In this document: positions 48,004 through 60,066 of the stretch, piece after piece
Numbering within the stretch: position 1 is the first letter of the stretch
How the letters are laid out: every line of letters starts with the position of its first letter
Source of the DNA: Antedon mediterranea
Taxonomy: Eukaryota > Echinodermata > Crinoidea > Comatulida > Antedonidae
DNA: 64,000 nt
Direction: 5' to 3'
Assembly (NCBI RefSeq): GCF_964355755.1
Contig: NC_092670.1
Coordinates: 30,429,795-30,493,794, forward strand
Made by a program: the position numbers and the translations under genes
The notes under the pieces: model-generated
Told to the model about the DNA's origin: nothing
The model's input: the letters and a program-made list of their open reading frames with translations, nothing else
Databases searched by the model: none

Positions 48004-49317
48004 CTTTGTTTGTTTTACAGTACCTTGTAAAAAGGGTGATATATATCGTTGGGTGATATAGGTAATTCTATTCATCATTTGCATATAATCGCTGGATAAT
48101 TCGACCGATCAGCACACATTAATGTATATATGCTGTGCTATTTTTTTGTGGCAATGTGTCATGTCTATTTCTAGACGCATCCAGACTTATGTTGTTCATT
48201 GACCTATGACCCGATGTTGCAGGTTAACATTTAAACTTGTTTGGAATCAGGGAAATGACCGAGTTATGACGTAGGCTTTCCTCTGTTTTTTTACCACCAG
48301 TTGACCTGATGATAGCGACTAGGACTAAACGTGAAATATTGCCAAAAGCAATTGGTTTGATTTATCTGATATATTTACTGTTGTTCCGTTTGCTAGATAA
48401 ACATACAATGTAAACATCAATTTGCTATGCACGTAGAATATAATATGCAAAAATATTGTATTCAAGTACAGTAGGCTTATCTAAATATGTTCCCCCAACA
48501 ATTTACTACGTTCTATTTTGATTTCAATGTCTAACCACTGTATTTACTAATTAAAATGTAGTACTAATAATGTGGTATACCAAAATTAAGGACATAACGT
48601 CAGTAAACACAGAATATGCGGTTCTATTATAACATTGGTTGCCAAATGGGCCCCATTTTTTACCCATATGGATCGTTGTTGCATACAATACTTAAATCCC
48701 ATATGGATAACCAATATGGTACCCATAAATGTTCCCATCGACGATATACAAAATACCGATATTTTACTCTCAGTTATTATACCATATATATGTATGTATA
48801 CTCAGTCTTATACCATAATAAGTACACAGGTGCGACTTATACACCGAAATATACGGTACACTAAATTCTAAAATATTTAATTAGGCCTGCTAACAACGAC
48901 CTAATGCTAGGCCTACTGTGTAGTAGGCCTAGCCTAGGCTTGTTTAGTCACGGGGCCTAACGCGCCAAAAACAGAATTAAAGTGTGAAACAAATTATGAA
49001 TAGATGTTTGAGCTCGTTGTTTTATTCAGTTTGTTTTGTTACTCTCAAATTCGCGTACAATTAACAGAGAAATTAACATTAAAAAAAAAAAAAAAACTTG
49101 TTTCCACCCGCCCCAACAACCAAAAAATTTACAGCAAACAAACAATTTTTTTTCTTAGGCCCTATAATATAATCAGAAATTAGAAGAAATGGTCGCGCTT
49201 TGCGGAATTTTTGACCCACGAGGTAGCTAGAAGTATGACGTATGTGATGACGAAATAGAATCGCTCAATAACATCGCACTCAAAACGTTCCTCTGTGGTG
49301 TGACACGCGACGGGTCG
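48004..49317. other. Non-coding stretch
   Basis: It contains a small aggcct low-complexity patch (48885-48945) and nothing else I can name. Small open frames near 48616-48871 lack coding character. Confidence 0.4.
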
Positions 49318-49327
49318 TGTCGGTGTG

Positions 49328-50406
49328 GGGTGTCACGAAACCTCAGACCACGAAAGCTCAGACCCCCTAAGACCTAAGATCACGAAAGCTAAGACCCAAC
49401 ACCTAAGATTACAAATATTTATTTTTCGCACCTGCCTTGTATTTTAACTCCTAACATTTATTCTGAATACCACACCTTAGAATTGGCACTTTCATGAAAA
49501 AGAATCACATAAAAAGTAACAAATACATTTTTAAATTGATGATTTTACAGACGTTTTTCTCGCACACAAAATGACTAGCCTACAGTACAGTAGGCCTACC
49601 CCATGGGCCATGTTCAATGTTTTTGTTTCTATGGAACGTCAAAAGAGCAAAAATTATATAGAGGGCTGAAAACTCTGTGGAGTCCATCTACAGTGTGGAT
49701 GGAACAATGTAAAATTAAAATTGTAATGATAATAGTATAATCATGCAAGTACGAAGAAATAAATACTGGCAAATAAATTTTAATTAAAAAATCATGATAA
49801 GTTTTTTTGTTTCGTTTTCTTTCTGTTTTTATATTTGTACTATTATTGTTGCTCTTTTGGCGCTCCATAGAAACAAAAACATTGAGCATGGGAGCTCGAG
49901 GAGTTACATTACAGTATACAAAGAAACACATCTGTAAAATCATCAATTTAAAGGATTTATTTATTTGTTATTATGTGTTTCTCCTTCTGAAAGTACTTAT
50001 AAGTCCTAATTTTAAAGTGTGGTGTTCAGGATAAAGTTAGTCAACAAATTTGGAGTCAAAATACAAGAAAGGCAGGTGCGTAAGAAAAACATCCTCTGAA
50101 CCAACACAATGGAGTAAATATATACCAACAAACAACCCGTCAAGTTTGTTTGTTTTAAAGAAAAAATATACATTTACTCAACGGGCGAAAATAATGTGAG
50201 TTTATCTATGTTTTGCGGTAGTATTAAATTATATTTATGGTAATAAATGAAACCTACTGTGTTTAAAATTATGTATGGATAAACAAGTATTGTTTTTAAG
50301 CTGTAGTATATCTTAGTATTTGTAATCTTAGGTGTTGGGTCTTAGCTTTCGTGATCTTAGGTCTTAGGGGATCTGAGCTTTCGTGGTCTGAGGTTTCGTG
50401 ACACCC
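49328..50406. mobile_element. 1.08-kb foldback element with 10-bp target duplication
   Basis: The left terminus GGGTGTCACGAAACC continues with tcagaccacgaaagctcag and matches the reverse complement of the right terminus over about 90 bp. The inversion continues, with gaps, deep inside: gcacctgccttgtattttaac at 49430 versus atacaagaaaggcaggtgcg at 50062, and caatgtttttgtttctatgg at 49614 versus ccatagaaacaaaaacattg at 49865. TGTCGGTGTG flanks both sides (49318-49327 and 50407-50416). Long inverted ends plus a 10-bp duplication point to a Mutator-like non-autonomous element. It has no protein-coding frame. Confidence 0.85.
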
Positions 50407-50416
50407 TGTCGGTGTG

Positions 50417-51410
50417 TGGTGGTGATTCTGCAGCCTATTGATATGCCTACTAGGAAACCTATGCCTAGCCTTTTGGCCGCCGTTTATGAACGCCTACATT
50501 CATGAACTTTTATAATTTACTCACCATCGTCTTTGAGTACAAGGGTTATAGGCCGGAGGATTACTATAAACACCATAGTCTTTATTCACCGAAAATCACC
50601 GCGATCGTATTAAAAAGTGTTTAGTGCGATATGGTTGAATGATTCAAGAGCATCATACGTCATGTTTCTAGCTACTCTTTCCGGTCAATAGACAAGTCTG
50701 GCAAAGCGGGAACATTTCTAGTAAACACAGTTGTGAAATAAATCGTAAAAAATATAAATGTTGAATTTATTTTTTGTTTCTTTTGCCTATCTGGATAATG
50801 ATGTGTTTCTTCAAAATACCAGACTAAACATTTTGGCAAATTGAAGCCGAATACATGTCAAATTAGCAATTGAAGTGACGGTACCTATCTCTTGTATGTT
50901 AACAGTAAAAACTAATGAGGTAGATTTTGCCATGCACTTGTGATGTAACAGCAATTTACGGCAACTGATGTACGGCGAGTGCGCGCGACATTATCGTAAA
51001 TCTCGCGATTGTTCTGAATTCGTTGTTCAAATATGGTTCTCGGTCTAGTTGTCCTTTAAAGAGGCCGGTTTATACTAAGAAAATAACGACAGCCGATAAA
51101 ATGATGAATATACATTTTCCTACAGAAAGTAACAGAAATATAGAAAAAAAAATTGTACAAGCTACCAATTTATACTGTATATTGTAATAGTATGTTCACA
51201 TAATATGCCAATAAATCAGTACAATAAAACCAGGTTAAAGTGATTCTGAAGATCGTTTACAAAGAAAAATATTGACAATTCAACATCAACAGTAAAACAG
51301 GCTTTACGACTACTAATGTGTTCGTTAATAACAAAGTGGTGTCGTTTCGCAAATACTCTTCTTTGGAAGCTACAGTATCACAATTAATTTGAGGATACTT
51401 GCTAAGATGT
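50417..51410. other. Non-coding stretch
   Basis: No exon or repeat family recognised. Confidence 0.4.
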
Positions 51411-51419
51411 TGCTCCTGA

Positions 51420-52985
51420 TTTGATTTGATTTGAATTTATTCGGAAGTACACAAATATACATAACAATTGGTAAACAAGAACAATTAAAACATACGGTAG
51501 TCTTCCATGGATAACCCAAAAAGCCGGTAAATATCATTCCAGCTTATTTCCATTGGGGTCCATTATATACATACATACAAACAATAAAATATTAAACCAG
51601 TAAAACAATAAAACATAGCATATAAAAGCATACTGTATAAAATTGATTATTAAAATAATATTACAAGTCATTCTTTAAAGTCTTACAGTAAGTTAAAATA
51701 CATCTGTCATTTATTCATTCATGAGACGTTGCTAAATACTCCTTTACTTTAAATTTAAAATCTGTCTTGTTAAAAATGGTTTTTAAAATGTGTGGTAATA
51801 GGTTCCATTGTTGTGCTGCTGTGTAGAAGAATGTGTCTTTAATATATGTGTCTGATTTAGACAGCTAGAATGTATGAGAGCTTCTTCTTGTGATATTTTG
51901 GATGGTGGATGTCTTGGAGAAGTATGTGTACATGTATGGAATGGCTTGGTTGTTGAATATTTTGTGAACATGGTTTAGTTTTAATTGTTTAACCCGACTT
52001 TCAATATTAAGTTGACCAATAGATTTAAGTTCTTCCTTACCAATATGGGACCTGTTATCCCAGTTACAAATAAATCTGGCAACTTTATTTTGGCCAACTT
52101 GAAGTTTTCTCTTAAAGATAACAACTTTGTCGATACAAATATTTAAGTCGTGCATAAATTGTTGCAAGTCCGTTTTCTACCATGGTTTCACCACGAAGAT
52201 CTTCATCCATATAACATCCTAAGTATTTAACAGATTGCTTCCGTGATAGTTCTTTACCATTACAATATACTTTAAATTCTTCAACATTTTAAACTTTTTT
52301 CTTTGGGCCAAAAAGAATAGCCTCAGTTTTATCAACGTGTAGTGAAAGTTCATTATTGATTAACCAAGTGTGACATGAATCAAGGTTGGTACTTAAAGAA
52401 TTTGCAATATTTTCCAGGCTTTTGCCAGAAACTAATAATGCGGTATCATCTGCATATAAGATAGTTTTACAGTTCGTACTAATAGAGATATCATTTATAT
52501 AGCATGTTAAAAGCAACGGACCGAGTATGCTTCCTCGTGGAACACCGGTATTTATTAAACAATATTTTGATTGAACATCATTCGAACAAACTACTTGTTT
52601 ACGGTCAGTAAAGTATGACTTAAACCACTTTAAAGAATTAGGAAAAACGCCCATTACACTAAGTTTATCAAGAAGTATTGAATGCTTTACGGTATCAAAT
52701 GCCTTTCTTAAGTCTAATAATACCATTCCTGTGTAATTACCTTTTGATGATTCATATCGAATGTAGTCGTGAATATAAATTAAACATGTTTCTGTAGAGT
52801 AATTTCCTCTAAATCCAAATTGAAAATCATCCACCAGCTTGGCTTTATTTAAATAAACAGTAAACTGCTTGTGGACTACCTTTTCCAACAGGAAGAACAC
52901 TTATGGGTCTATAGTTACTTGCATCACTTTTGAAGCCTTTCTTATATAGTGGAGTAATCTTAGCGTACTTAAATTCATCTGGGAA
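51420..52985 (-). mobile_element. CR1/jockey-like LINE, RT domain, frameshifted
   Basis: The minus strand encodes, from 52985 leftward, FPDEFKYAKITPLYKKG, NYRPISVLP, and after a frame slip near 52890 a 203-residue stretch with the RT blocks: FQFGFRGNYSTETCL, LLDLRKAFDTVKHSIL, TGVPRGSILGPLLL, ILYADDTALLV (catalytic YADD) and LSLHVDKTEAILFG. A later frame (52170-51865) has RFICNWDNRSHIGKEELK, the C-terminal region. It is 5'-truncated near 52985 and broken by at least two frame slips and stops. The 3' end lies near the gatttgatttgaattta stretch at 51420. Confidence 0.88.
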
Positions 52986-53530
52986 TATATTGCATGCATA
53001 TGTATACTAACTCCTTATTTCAAATCCACGCGTACAACACAAATGAGGGTGACATACTCGTGGTGTTGAGAGGAATACATTATTAGTGACGTCACACAGA
53101 TTGGAACGGTCGATTTTTGCACTCGTCTCAAAATTACCACTAACACCAAGAATAGAGTGGAGCTTATTGACTTCTACAGTGTTAGACGTATTATGACTGT
53201 AATGTTCGGAAACAACAAACTACTAAAACAGCTCTTTAACAGTAAACTTTTAATTGAATCATTCGACCGTATAAAGGTATAACTAACCAACAATGTGTTA
53301 TGTGTCACGTGACAGCTAGCGCTGTACTACAAAGGCGTTTTCAGAACATTCCTCCTTTTTTAGATTTGATATATTGGTTATAATATAAATTCTGTTAAAA
53401 TGAGCAATATTTCAAACATGGTTATAATAAAAGTTATTTGCGACACATCAATTATCAATATCATTGGCTACTTTGTAGTCATAATTATTAGTATCATAAA
53501 TCTGTGATGATCATCAAAACAACTGTTCAT
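52986..53530. other. Non-coding stretch
   Basis: Nothing recognised between the LINE and the long-TIR element. Confidence 0.4.
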
Positions 53531-53533
53531 TAA

Positions 53534-56500
53534 TAGTCAGGTGGCTTGGCAACAATTTTCAGGATTAACGTTACCGGCCGGACAAAAGTACAAAAATTGG
53601 CATGGAGTTTCCTTTCGACCTATCTATTGATTTTATCCGTGGAACCCACTTGATCGGGTCCGATTTTCCAAGATGGCGGCCAAAATCCAAGATGGCCGCC
53701 AGAAAAAAGGAAATGCCATATATCTGGCTGTAAGACTCATAAATCAACAAATGGGGTGTCAATGTCAGAGTTTCTGGGTGTCACTGAAACAGAATCTGGT
53801 CATGTCATGTTGCTCAGACCACCAATTTCCAAGATGGCGGCCAAATTTCAAAATGGCCACCAAAAAAATCAAATGTCATATATCAGACTGTAAAAATCAG
53901 AAATGAACAAATGAGGTGTCAATTCAGGGGTTTTTGAGGTTACTGTAATAGATGCTGGTCAAGCCATTTTGCTCAGGTCACCCAATTACAAGATGGCGGC
54001 CAAATTTCAAAATGGCTGCCAAAAAAGGAAATATTGTATATAAGGTTGTAAAAATCATAAATTAACAAATAAGGTGTCAATTCAGAGGTAGGCCTATCTG
54101 AGGTTACTGAAACAGATACTGGTCAAGCCATTTTGCTCAGGTCACTCATTTCCAAGATGGCGGTCAAATTTAAAAATGGCCGCCAATTCTACAATGAAAG
54201 AAGGATCACTCAGGTGAAATGGTAAGGAATATTTAATTGTATTGATTTTGTACATCGGCAGACAATAGAGTACCTCAACCCAGGACAAATCCCAGTGATT
54301 ACGTTTGACCAGCCTCTGTTCACGCTCGCCAAGTATGTAGGCCTACAATAGAAATGGCCAGATCTCTATGGTGAGAAAGTCTACGTAGTTATGATGGGCG
54401 GACTGCACATTGAGAAGGCACTATGGAACAGTGTTGGTGATTTATTAGATGGGTCAGGTTGGACAACGGCTCTCACTGAATCTGACGTTGCTTCATCTGG
54501 AACAGCCGATTCATTCCTGAAAGTATCACACATTACCAGAACTCGACATGCCCATCAAGTCACTGTTCTTGTTCTTCAGCGGCTACTGAATGAAGCATTC
54601 AACCAGAGATCTAATATTGATGAGAGTTTGAACAACTGGCTGGAACAAATGTGTAAGAAATCTCCCACGCTCAAGTTCTGGAACGCACACTATGAGATTC
54701 TGATTCTCATATTTGTTAGAGCCCATCGGGAAAGAGACTTCCTATTGTATGTTTCTGTATTAGAGGCACTCGTGCCATTGTTTTTTGCGTTAGATCATGT
54801 GAACTATTCTCGGTGGCTGCCTGTACAAAGAAGTATCAAGAGTATGTGAAGACCGTGCTCGTGGATCGTAGTCGTTCCATACATGATACGATCTCAAAGA
54901 ATTCACCACCCTTGCTCTCAACAAAGCTCAAAGTCAAATCAAAGGATTGCAAGAAAGTAAAGGTGCTTGAGAACAATGTGGCACTCTTCGGCCAGTTATA
55001 CATTTCCTTACAAAATAGAGATGGTGACATCAGTGAATTCTTTGCACACGAAGTACAGTCGTATCCTCCATCCCTGTCTGAGTTTGGAAAGCTTAATCTG
55101 TCTGGTACCAAATGTCATCTGTTACAATGTATCGAATCAAACCACACAGAGGCACCTGTATTTTATGACTGCAAAGTTCTGGATGGTGCGGTGACAGTAC
55201 ATGCATTACCTGTAATAAATGTCTCAACATTCCAAGAATATGCTGACAACGTGTTTATACCCCATCTTAAACGTCAGCTACGTGACACAAAGCGAGTGGA
55301 TGTTGTGAGGGACGAATACCGACCAGATAGCCTTAAGGAGGGAACCAGGGAGAAACAAGGCAAAGGTGTGCATAGAAAAGTATCAGGTGATACCAAGCTG
55401 CCGGGCAACTGGAATGACTTCCTCCGTGATCCAATCAACAAGAAAGAACTTTTTGAATTCCTTTCATCAAAGTTGCGGATTGCAGCATCCCTCCTGAGTG
55501 TTCGGTATATATCACAGCTGGAGAGCATGTTACATATGTTGGAATGCAGTTCAAAATGTCCAGCTGTAATCAAGAGGAAGCAAACACTAGGATTGTGTTT
55601 CACGTGAAGCACGCGTTGGAAAATGGAGCAAAATCCATCCAGGTGCGAACTGTGGATACAGATGTTGTCGTTGTTCTTATCAGTGTGTTTCATGACCTCT
55701 CTCATATAAATGCTGATCTTGATCTCTGGATAGCATTTGGAACTGGAAAGAACTACACTCATTACAGTATCAACGCCATTTGTGTACATCTCGGTGAACG
55801 CAAATCACGTTCCCTGCAGATTTTCCACTCCCTGTCAGGATGTTATACTACCTCAGCGTTTAGAGTTACGGATGCCTTTCTTTATCTTGCCGCACATCCG
55901 TTTGAGCATCTTCACTTACATTCTGAATCATTTCAAAGAATCGAGAGACTAGTTGTCGTAGTTTATGACAAAACAAGTAACGCCATGAATGTTAACAGTG
56001 CTTGGATGGAACTGTTCAGCCAGAAACAGCAAGCTGTTGACAAGATACCACCTACTCAAATGCACTACTCCAGCACACTAGAAGGGCCGTATACCAAGCT
56101 GGCATCTGGACAACATGCATGTTATCTAAACAAACAAATCCGTGTCCAACCGACTATGCATGGGTGAAAGTTGGGAACTCATGGGAACCTGTCTGGTCTA
56201 GCATTCCAGAGGCATCTAAAGCTTGCAGAGAATTTGTGAAATGTGGCTGCAAAAGGGCCTGTACAGTCTGCAAATGCAGCAAGCAAGGCAAATCTGCCTT
56301 GCACATCTCTTTGCCGGTGCACATGTTCATCCAAATAGGGTAAATCAACTGTACTATAACTGTAAACTGTTATGTAGCTATTATAGAAGTCCAATAACCA
56401 TCAACAAGTCGAGCCAAGTAAACCTTTTTCATATATTATTTTTGTTAATTTCTGATTTTTAACCCACATATGCCTACACAAAATTTTTGGAGTTTTTTTT

Positions 56501-56977
56501 GGCAGCCATTTTGAAATTTGGCCGCCATTTTGGAAATGGGTGACCTTAGCAAAATGGCTTGACCAGCATCTGTTTCGGTTGACCCCAGAAACCCCTGAAT
56601 TAATACCTCATTTGTTCATTTCCGATTTTTACAGTGACACACACAACATTTCCCTTTTTTGGCGGCCATTTTAAAATTTGGCCGCCATCTTGGAAATAGG
56701 TGGTCTGAGCAATATGGCATAACCAGCATCTGTTTCATTGACCCCAGAAACCCTTAAATTGACACCCCATTTGTTGATTTACGAGTTTTACAGCCAGATA
56801 TATGGCATTTCCTTTTTTCTGGGGGCCATTTTGGATTTTGGCAGCCATCTTGAAAAATCGGACCCGATCAAGTGGGTTCCACGGATAAAATCAATAGATA
56901 GGTCGAAAGGAAACTCCATGCCAATTTTGGTACTTTTGTCCGGCCGGTAACGTTAAAATTGCTAAGCTACCTGACTA
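53534..56977 (+). mobile_element. 3.44-kb DNA element with ~490-bp inverted ends
   Basis: The left terminus TAGTCAGGTGGCTTGGCAA and the reverse complement of the right terminus (TAGTCAGGTAGCTTAGCAA) start an inverted repeat of roughly 490 bp or more, including gttaccggccggacaaaagtac and cctatctattgattttatccgtgg. TAA is duplicated outside (53531-53533 and 56978-56980). The arms hold three to four subrepeats of about 150-160 bp, each opening with an AAGATGGCGGC-type word. Between the arms is a broken gene (54241-56343). Long ends, a 3-bp duplication, an XPG/FEN-like motif set and a Cys-rich C terminus recall Academ-type transposons, but the superfamily is my inference. Confidence 0.85.
54241..56343 (+). 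pseudogene. Broken transposase/nuclease-like gene of the long-TIR element
   Basis: Successive plus-strand frames read as one long protein of a type I know as abundant, uncharacterised and repeat-like in corals, fish and echinoderms. Frame 1: PVITFDQPLFTLAKYV, an in-frame TAG (54349), then KWPDLYGEKVYVVMMGGLHIE and GSGWTTALTESDVAS to about 54849. Frame 3: ALFGQLYISLQNRDGDISEFF, VLDGAVTVHAL, REKQGKGVHRKV to about 55490. Frame 2: NQEEANTRIVFHVKHA, VRTVDTDVVVVLIS, LWIAFGTGKN, SGCYTTSAF. Then after another slip: WEPVWSSIPEASKACREFVK with CGC...C..CKC. The E-E-x-[D/N], D-x-D and G-C-[D]-T spacing resembles FEN/XPG-like nucleases; the usual aspartate of GCDT is tyrosine here. One stop, three frameshifts and a lost acidic residue make this copy dead. 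An acceptor-like tacatcggcag at 54261 suggests an upstream exon. Confidence 0.75.
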
Positions 56978-57539
56978 TAAATGCAATCAAACGTTCAATT
57001 ATTAGTCCACAACAGATTGCATACAACAACGCGCAAAATAACATTGTTTACAAATCTAATCTGTCAGGAGCCTTGCGAATTCTTCCTGATCTGCGATTTT
57101 CCAATTCTGGTGAATTAACTGTAGTTGTAGGTTTAGGTACAGTATCTGATAAATCATTAGTGTTGATTGAAGATTTTTTTTTTCTTTTTATTATTATTCT
57201 TATTTCATACAGAGAATTACATAAGAAAAAAAAAGGGAAAAAACTAAAATACGTGTCTATAACAAGCAGTAGTAAAAAAGATTAACATTACAATAAGTTA
57301 ATAAAGTCTAACCATTGTTTAAAGATCATTTGATTCTCCATTTTGCCTTGCAATATACCTTAAAAAATGTAAAGCCTTAATACTTGACAGAGTTTTACCA
57401 ATTCTACATTTATAAATTAAATACTATGTAAGAATAATAATTGCATTAACAGGAAAACATTGCGAAATATCTCCAAACAAAATCGAATCAATTGTAAAAG
57501 TTATTTATTTAATTATTAAATTAAAGATATTAAAGATAA

Positions 57540-57653
57540 TAAACTTAAACAGTTGAACATCAAACTATTGCATTGTATAACACCTACCAAAAGAAGGCTG
57601 TTAAAATGGAAAATAAGCAACACAGATACTTGCCTACAATGCAACGTAGTAGA
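57540..57653 (+). mobile_element. LINE C-terminal fragment, left half
   Basis: The plus-strand frame LLHCITPTKRRLLKWKISNT followed by CLQCNVVD is the ..KW.i..s..C..C segment at the end of L1/Tx1-like ORF2. It stops at 57653, where a DNA element is inserted, and resumes at 58641. Confidence 0.65.
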
Positions 57654-58630
57654 TAGACTTGCTCCAAGTCTGTATTGTCTTTTTTTTTATTTATTTGTTT
57701 TTATTTCGACCGCGATTTTTGTCTGAAAATACAGACTTGTGAAACACGTATAGAAATCGATTTGCAGACCGCAAGCATCCGATAAGAATGACGTAGGTTA
57801 CGATACCGTATTTGGCTATATGGGGCGGGCGGTATGTAAATATGGATTTCGAATCAACCAATGATCATTTTGTTTCAAAATAAAAAAGATCGAGTACTAT
57901 ACGAACAGTGCTGAATGTACGATCGAGACTGTTGAAATATAAAATCGTGTTGCCAAGTTGTTTTGTTTATTAATTGTTTAGTCCTTGGCCTAGGCCTCCT
58001 TCGTAGGTCCTACTCAACTCGCACGTATGACCTGCCGAATAAAACGCCAATAAGGTAGGCCTACATACCACCACCGGCACACAACAGGGCTACACCACCA
58101 CACAGGACAGGGTCTGGGTGGGAATTAAATCAAAATATCTCCGCGTAATAAATGATCCATTCAATCAATGTTTGATTTGCGGAGAAGCTAAACTATCATA
58201 TCAAGACGAGTTTTCATGTTCTTGGGAAAAATCCCATCAAATAATTACCAGACTACTAGGGATAAAATCATTTCTAGCCTTCAGAAACTTTCATCAATGT
58301 ACCCATGGAGGTACCTCCATGATGTACCCAAGTACACATTGTCTAAACGTAAAATAGCGCATGCGCATCATCTTAGATGTTGAGTCTTTGAAATTCTGAA
58401 ATATGAATATTAAAATAGTGTACGAGTGAGTAGCCAATCGCATGCAGCTGAAACTAGTCAACCGGATAATCGTATGCACCAAGAATTCTTGGTGTCAAAC
58501 CACGTGACTTGTGCGTGTTTCCCCAGACGGAGTATCCAAAATCAAGTAGTAAACGTATGAAACGCCATATGTGCCAAAATATTTATCTTTTTACTAATAT
58601 TAAGACAAAACTCCGTCTGGAACCCAGACT
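57654..58630. mobile_element. 977-bp DNA element with 10-bp target duplication
   Basis: ACGTAGTAGA is present directly on both sides (57644-57653 and 58631-58640), and one copy plus flanks restores the LINE frame. The ends (agacttgctccaagtctgtattgtc, and the reverse complement of the right end, agtctgggttccagacggagttttgtc) are weakly inverted. The inside holds a perfect 18-bp palindrome, CATGGAGGTACCTCCATG, near 58302, and an inverted pair ccagacggagt/actccgtctgg at about 58524 and 58610. No recognisable protein. Confidence 0.7.
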
Positions 58631-58760
58631 ACGTAGTAGAGGATGATGCCCATTTCTTTTATGAATGCACTAGTCCAGATCCCCATGTCAAAAAACGTGC
58701 CTTCGTGTGCAGATCATGGGGAAAGTGTAAACATTGTGTTTTATGAATAATTGAATCATG
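58631..58760 (+). mobile_element. LINE C-terminal fragment, right half
   Basis: The frame VVEDDAHFFYECTSPDPHVKK matches the ..D.HFF.EC end of the Cys/His motif begun at 57630. The join falls exactly on the 10-bp target duplication. Confidence 0.65.
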
Positions 58761-59495
58761 CTGGTTATAAAAACCCATGTTGTCAAATTTCTAAAATTCA
58801 TCTTTGACCTCTGACCTCAATTTGAATGTTTTGACCCATTGAAAACAAAATGATCATATCTTTGCAACGCTTAGATTAAATGAAATAATTTTAGTGTCAA
58901 ATTATTTGGGAGATGCATATTAATATTCGTTTTAATTGGAAAGTTTGTTCCAAAATGGCGGGAAGTATGAGTTTTGGCATATTTGACCTTTGACCTACAT
59001 ATCATATAACTCCGTAACTAATAGTTGGACAAACTTTAAATAGGGCTCAAATTAATCTGAAGGTATATGTTTCTATTCAGTCTAATAAGAACTTTTACAA
59101 GAAAATGACCCAAAATCTTCTTATTGTATTGACCTTTGACCTGTACAGGTAGTACATATTTCTATAATCTCAAAAACTATGGGCCGTAAAATGGTTGTTT
59201 TTGTGAAATGGTTCGAACAATTTACATTTATATGTTGTATAATAACAACATTTTATAGAAATGTAAAAGAATTCTATTCATGATCACTAACTTTATAATT
59301 TTATTAACATCACTAGCAGTTGTTATAATATTAAAATGTGTTATATTTGCTGATTTTAAGCACTTCCCATGAATTTATCAGAATTATGTGTATTTAATAT
59401 AAAGTTGTTTTTTTTATATATAAAGAAAATTTAATTGTCTATCAAATAAGACTATTTTCAAATTATTATGGCTAAAACTTAATTAGATACAGGCA
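58761..59495. repeat. Non-coding stretch with TGACCT direct repeats
   Basis: Three perfect TGACCT-N-TGACCT motifs lie at 58805-58817, 58984... (58984-58996) and 59130-59142. Each is followed by similar text about counts of a and t and by ataactc/ataatctc words, so the region may be three very diverged units of about 160 bp. No gene. Confidence 0.5.
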
Positions 59496-59499
59496 AAAA

Positions 59500-60066
59500 A
59501 GTGGTTTTACATATCTGCAGCTTACAAACAGATGAGGAAGTGTTTCAGGTACATTGTCACAGAAAGTACATGCTTCATTTTGTCGAATACCAATTCTTGT
59601 CAAAAAACATTTGTTGCAATTATTCTATTATTTATTCTATATTGGAACCATTGTAGGTTTGTTTGTCCGACACATTTAAAAGGAAGTTTGTACATTTGTT
59701 TCAGTTTCTCATCTGTTTTATTGACATTAATTTTTTCTTTCCATTTTCTCATACTTTTCGGTCGGTAAAAAGTTACATTGAATATTATAATGTTTTTTAA
59801 GTGTTCCCATGACATAAAAGATTTTTTTTCTGAACGTAATACATCGTTAATAATATAAACTATTCCCTTTTCATACCAGTTTTTAAAAAACACTGGCCTA
59901 TTGGCAACTTTTATTTCGTTAAAAAATTCTTGAGATATCTATAAAGTATTTGTTTCTGGGTAATTTCTTTGATTCAGATTATTCCAGGCAGTTACAACAT
60001 CATTCCAAAAAGCATTCATTTCAGAAGTTAAAAAAACACTTTTTCCCAAAATTTTACCACTCATAA
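59500..60066 (-). mobile_element. L1/Tx1-like LINE C-terminal fragment, minus strand
   Basis: The minus strand reads VFLTSEMNAFWNDVVTAWNN near 60030, then PVFFKNWYEKGIVYIINDVL (59895-59830), SWEHLKNIIIFNVTF, a Lys-rich part, QWFQYRINNRIIATN and the terminal ACTFCDNVPETLPHLFVSC. This is the last 170 or so residues of ORF2. It abuts, head to head, the plus-strand LINE that begins at 60067. Confidence 0.75.

Noticed and set aside
48616-48871. Two overlapping plus-strand frames of about 80 codons
   Set aside because: Unrelated translations in two frames over the same bases, without homologues that I recognise or splice support.
58118-58357. 79-codon plus-strand frame with a CLICGE motif
   Set aside because: It lies wholly within the DNA element bounded by the 10-bp duplication and passes through the 18-bp palindrome. 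A single CxxC is not enough evidence.
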